Positions 62,401-64,000 of a stretch of DNA of 64,000 nucleotides are shown here, in pieces; positions within the stretch are counted from its first letter, which is position 1; the number at the start of each line of letters is the position of its first letter. The notes under the pieces were generated by a model. That model was given only the letters and a program-made list of their open reading frames with translations, was not told where the DNA came from and made no database searches. The position numbers and the translations under genes were made by a program. The stretch is from Corynebacterium sp. NML140438. Lineage in GTDB: Bacteria; Actinomycetota; Actinomycetes; Mycobacteriales; Mycobacteriaceae. The DNA is taken from contig NZ_MLCQ01000010.1 of the NCBI RefSeq assembly GCF_001875725.1, positions 62,001-126,000 on the forward strand, read 5' to 3'.

Positions 62401-63828
62401 GTCGTAGACGTAGTTGTACTTGTAGAAGTGACGCTCGACCGTGGTGGTCTTGCGGCTCTCCGAAACGCGGGTGACGGTGGTGTCAACAACCTTGGTCACC
62501 GTCGACGGATCGGCTTGAACCGTCTTGGTCTCGGTCTTCGGATCCAGCGTCTTCGTCGCGGTGACGTAGGTTGGCTCGGTCACGGTAACCGTCGGACGCA
62601 CCTTGTTCGTCTCAGTAATCGTCGGACGCACCGTCGAGGTTTCAGTGACGGTGACAGGGGTCTTCTTCTCGACGACGATAACGTCGCGCGGAGCCGTCAC
62701 GGTCTCAGTGACGATGGTGGCTTCGCCGTCCTCAAACACAGGAACGGTGACGACTGGCCGTGGTGCAGTCTCAGTGACCGTCACTGGATCTGGGACCTCG
62801 GTCTTCTCCGTCTTGTAGATCTCCTGGAACTCGCGGGTTACCGTGACCTCCGGACGCTCCGTGATGGTCTCATAATCGAGGCCCTCATGCTTGTACACGG
62901 TCTTAGTGACGGTCGGCTGACCGGTTTCGGTCACGGTCGAGGTGCTACCCGGGCCCTCGGTGACAGTGACGGTGGTAGTCACAGTGCCGCCACCATTGCC
63001 GCCGCCTGGGCGTGGGTAGAAGCCGTCCAAACCAGGCTGTGTCGGAGGAATCAGACGCTGGAAGGTCGCCTCACGACCATCCTGGTAGATGTTGTAATCC
63101 TTCGGCAGCAGGATGGTGACGTACTCGCCAGGACGGACGTTGCTGGAGACGCGGCTGAACGCAGCCTGGTCCTTGACCAGCGCGAAGTTCGGCTGGAAGC
63201 TGTCGTTGCCGCCGAAGACGGCGCTGACACGGAAACCGGTCCACTGGGTGAACTCCTGGTTAGTGACGCGAACGCCGTTCTGCGCCTGGCCGTTCAGGAT
63301 GTAGGAACGCTGGCCATCCAGCACGCTCTTGTTGTTCGACAGCAGCGCCTGCAGGGCGACGTTCTTCTTCTTGACGTCGCCGAGGTTACCCTCGTACCAG
63401 GATTTCAGCATCGACTTCGTCAACGAGATCGATGCAGTCTCGATGTCAGCGTTAATACCAAGGCTGCCGTTGAAGCCGTTAAAGCCGTACAGGCCGGACA
63501 TGCCGTCCAGCTTGCGCAGCTCATAACCCTGGGTTTGCAGGTTTGGCTGTGGTTTCTCAAGATCAATGCACCAGCCCGGGCCGAGCGGGGTGACCTGCAT
63601 CCAGGTCTCCAGCATTTTCTTGTACTCACCCTGGTTGGTGAGCATGCTGATCTTTTCGGTGTTAAAGCGCAGCGCCTCAGCGTACTTATCGTTCGGCAGC
63701 GAGGAGTACGTACCGGTAATGCGCGGGTCCGCGCTTGCGTCCGGGGCGACGACAACTGCGCCACCAGTAATCATTGCGCCCGAAATCAGGCCCGCCATGA
63801 TTCGCTTCTTAAGATGTGCGTTTTGCAA
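59419..63828 (-). CDS. Giant repetitive surface protein 2
   Basis: From TTG 63828 the protein has 1469 residues (ATG 63798 and ATG 63918 are alternatives). It shares plan and ends with protein 1: signal peptide (LKKRIMAGLISGAMITGGAV), GPGWCIDLEKPQP domain, Thr-rich stalk (TVTVTEGPGSTSTVTETGQP), about a dozen beta modules (PNDGAEGKVVVEVTDESG), and the conserved end with IASPLLLLIPLGILSQVR and ALGTITAGLLIVDAVLRSCG. The middle is divergent. Tandem paralogues with different centres and the same ends suggest domain shuffling. No LPxTG is present. Confidence 0.85.
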   Translation of the reverse strand: MQNAHLKKRIMAGLISGAMITGGAVVVAPDASADPRITGTYSSLPNDKYAEALRFNTEKISMLTNQGEYKKMLETWMQVTPLGPGWCIDLEKPQPNLQTQGYELRKLDGMSGLYGFNGFNGSLGINADIETASISLTKSMLKSWYEGNLGDVKKKNVALQALLSNNKSVLDGQRSYILNGQAQNGVRVTNQEFTQWTGFRVSAVFGGNDSFQPNFALVKDQAAFSRVSSNVRPGEYVTILLPKDYNIYQDGREATFQRLIPPTQPGLDGFYPRPGGGNGGGTVTTTVTVTEGPGSTSTVTETGQPTVTKTVYKHEGLDYETITERPEVTVTREFQEIYKTEKTEVPDPVTVTETAPRPVVTVPVFEDGEATIVTETVTAPRDVIVVEKKTPVTVTETSTVRPTITETNKVRPTVTVTEPTYVTATKTLDPKTETKTVQADPSTVTKVVDTTVTRVSESRKTTTVERHFYKYNYVYDFSNKSESKVIEPNKSGNWKIEFVDDSQGLVEVTKEGNRLVVTPKKQGEGDVRIVITDGDGNRYEYTIHVVNKDSQKTTEKTVRVNNHFFNVAVTGLDQSIKLPKGWKYEVTEGKDLVKTTEDGDTLNVNVNDGVITGKVKVKVFEVDKNGQPTGNEENYEFNVDTNPNKYNQTRVIGNVSSYKIEVDNIVGEPEVLQGDDIIESLEKKGDQWVLTPKAGKTGKVVVRAKNDKGETFVFTLDVRDGRNVLVDSQTKIISVGEGADIEGQPGDKIEIVRGKELVPPEQLEGDGKWNLKPTDDGLIVAHVKDSNGQLVGVFTIVVTPAEAKPAKQTVPTTVSNRRTLILTKGLASNEFTFPEGTDNFSWVKDENDPNKFYLMPNPNFVGEIRVVEKTQGGHELIEHIITVTESKVDEVKQDLPAGSKMTLPSVKDNQKFVVVAGAELLNGKVNPQGGQDLTLKKGVSGKVVIEIQNSRDLPIKRFVYNVTPNEANTTSFEITSDDKFTTNVNPGDTVKIVEGGDLADLSNNGNEWVVTPNDGAEGKVVVEVTDESGSVYQKFILNITKGKGGSGSNDNFERSYTITEKGTFDVTIVNNHKYEIVEGQNNVEIVQDTEGRYILRMKEGSKGGKVVVVEKDSNGNVVKKHNITIIEDHGALNFVEERRVYQPKLTDKIIPGKGENKFRVLRGEDIIEDIPTTPGTFTLKPRPGKSGRVQIEEVDHEGNPVRILDIDVPATSEGNIIVKPGNSDVSPNPDGSWRIVIPDGGKISDIKVCEGPNNCKPVDPKMIEKNPDGSITIKPGEGGITPNTTHIYFTPWINGQKQDEVQVNVVIKDKVATSSDGKCIASLVGIASPLLLLIPLGILSQVRIPGLEGIHGKLNAAVREANDRIQRGMGIYDRDRAERAAGLQGAFSAVNPELLGLAGGALGTITAGLLIVDAVLRSCGQGDKTSSYQIGKATGNDTLVYGSSKKGDVVRTVTPVPATETTTPAAPEN

Positions 63829-64000
63829 CGGCTCAATCCTTAAAAATCGTAGGAGATATTCGAAGCAGCCTGAAGACCATCTGAACACGGATCCACAAAC
63901 TGACAGACATTTATTCAATCACAAAAACCGCCCCGAACGTAGTCCACTACGCCCCCACCACCACAAAAACACCACCACAACCCACAAAAACACACCCCAC
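63794..64000. repeat. Direct repeat covering promoter and signal-peptide start (copy 2)
   Basis: This is identical to 59030-59236 and reaches the end of the window, so the true repeat may be longer. It includes the start region of giant surface protein 2 and its Ala/Thr-poor, C- and A-rich leader. Confidence 0.93.

Noticed and set aside
54544..63828. LPxTG sortase anchor on the surface proteins
   Set aside because: No LPxTG-like motif is present; both proteins end in two hydrophobic segments and a polar tail instead.

Overview
The window looks like an origin-proximal stretch of a Corynebacterium-like actinobacterial chromosome (order Mycobacteriales). The evidence is a GC-rich core with the conserved block fhaA-fhaB-pstP-rodA-pbpA-pknA-pknB-crgA next to tRNA-Leu, a rhomboid gene and ppiA, frequent 1-4 nt start/stop overlaps, GTG and TTG starts, and a corynebacterial TPM-domain membrane protein. 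No species call is made. All functional calls rest on reading motifs by eye, with no database search.

Layout. 1-9750: the 3' end of an ATP-binding/winged-helix gene, then a nitric oxide/nitrite module. The module holds flavohemoglobin hmp, two tandem paralogous HTH regulators with three invariant cysteines, a RelBE-type toxin-antitoxin pair beside a broken resolvase, a copper nitrite reductase with an extra N-terminal cupredoxin domain, and an NnrS-like membrane protein. The last is co-directional with a DHA2 exporter, an S66 (LdcA/MccF-like) peptidase and a small membrane protein. 9844-14702: an accessory island bounded by two 184-bp direct repeat copies. It carries decayed resolvase, HEPN/Abi and IS21 fragments and two divergently oriented paralogous three-gene cassettes of unknown function; one gene of each resembles tendamistat-type secreted proteins. 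14742-24500: tRNA-Leu and the cell-division/peptidoglycan signalling operon. 24501-29000: a secreted protein, a DnaA-box cluster, a rhomboid protease and an MFS transporter.

29035-40589 is a defence island: a Fic protein, a small orphan gene, a type I restriction-modification system (hsdM, hsdS, hsdR), a GC-rich palindromic satellite, and a HipBA module placed between hsdS and hsdR. 40712-43806: permease, asparaginase and GntR regulator. 43840-50340: TPM-domain protein, ppiA, metE, metF and a small membrane protein. 50344-54443: TetR regulator, degenerate ABC ATPase, YhgE/Pip membrane protein and a small membrane protein. 54544-64000: two giant paralogous surface proteins whose promoter and signal-peptide regions are identical over at least 207 bp.

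The most notable unexplained signal is a family of intergenic mosaic repeats with at least seven copies. They are built from long inverted arms (GTGACAAARGACGCAA, TGCACCAAATTCCC, AAATAGTTCCCG), and paired arms differ between copies by compensatory changes. Other leads are the paired tendamistat-like cassettes, an operator-like motif shared by the regulator and nirK promoters, a DnaA-box cluster with no dnaA in the window, and the satellite inside the restriction locus.
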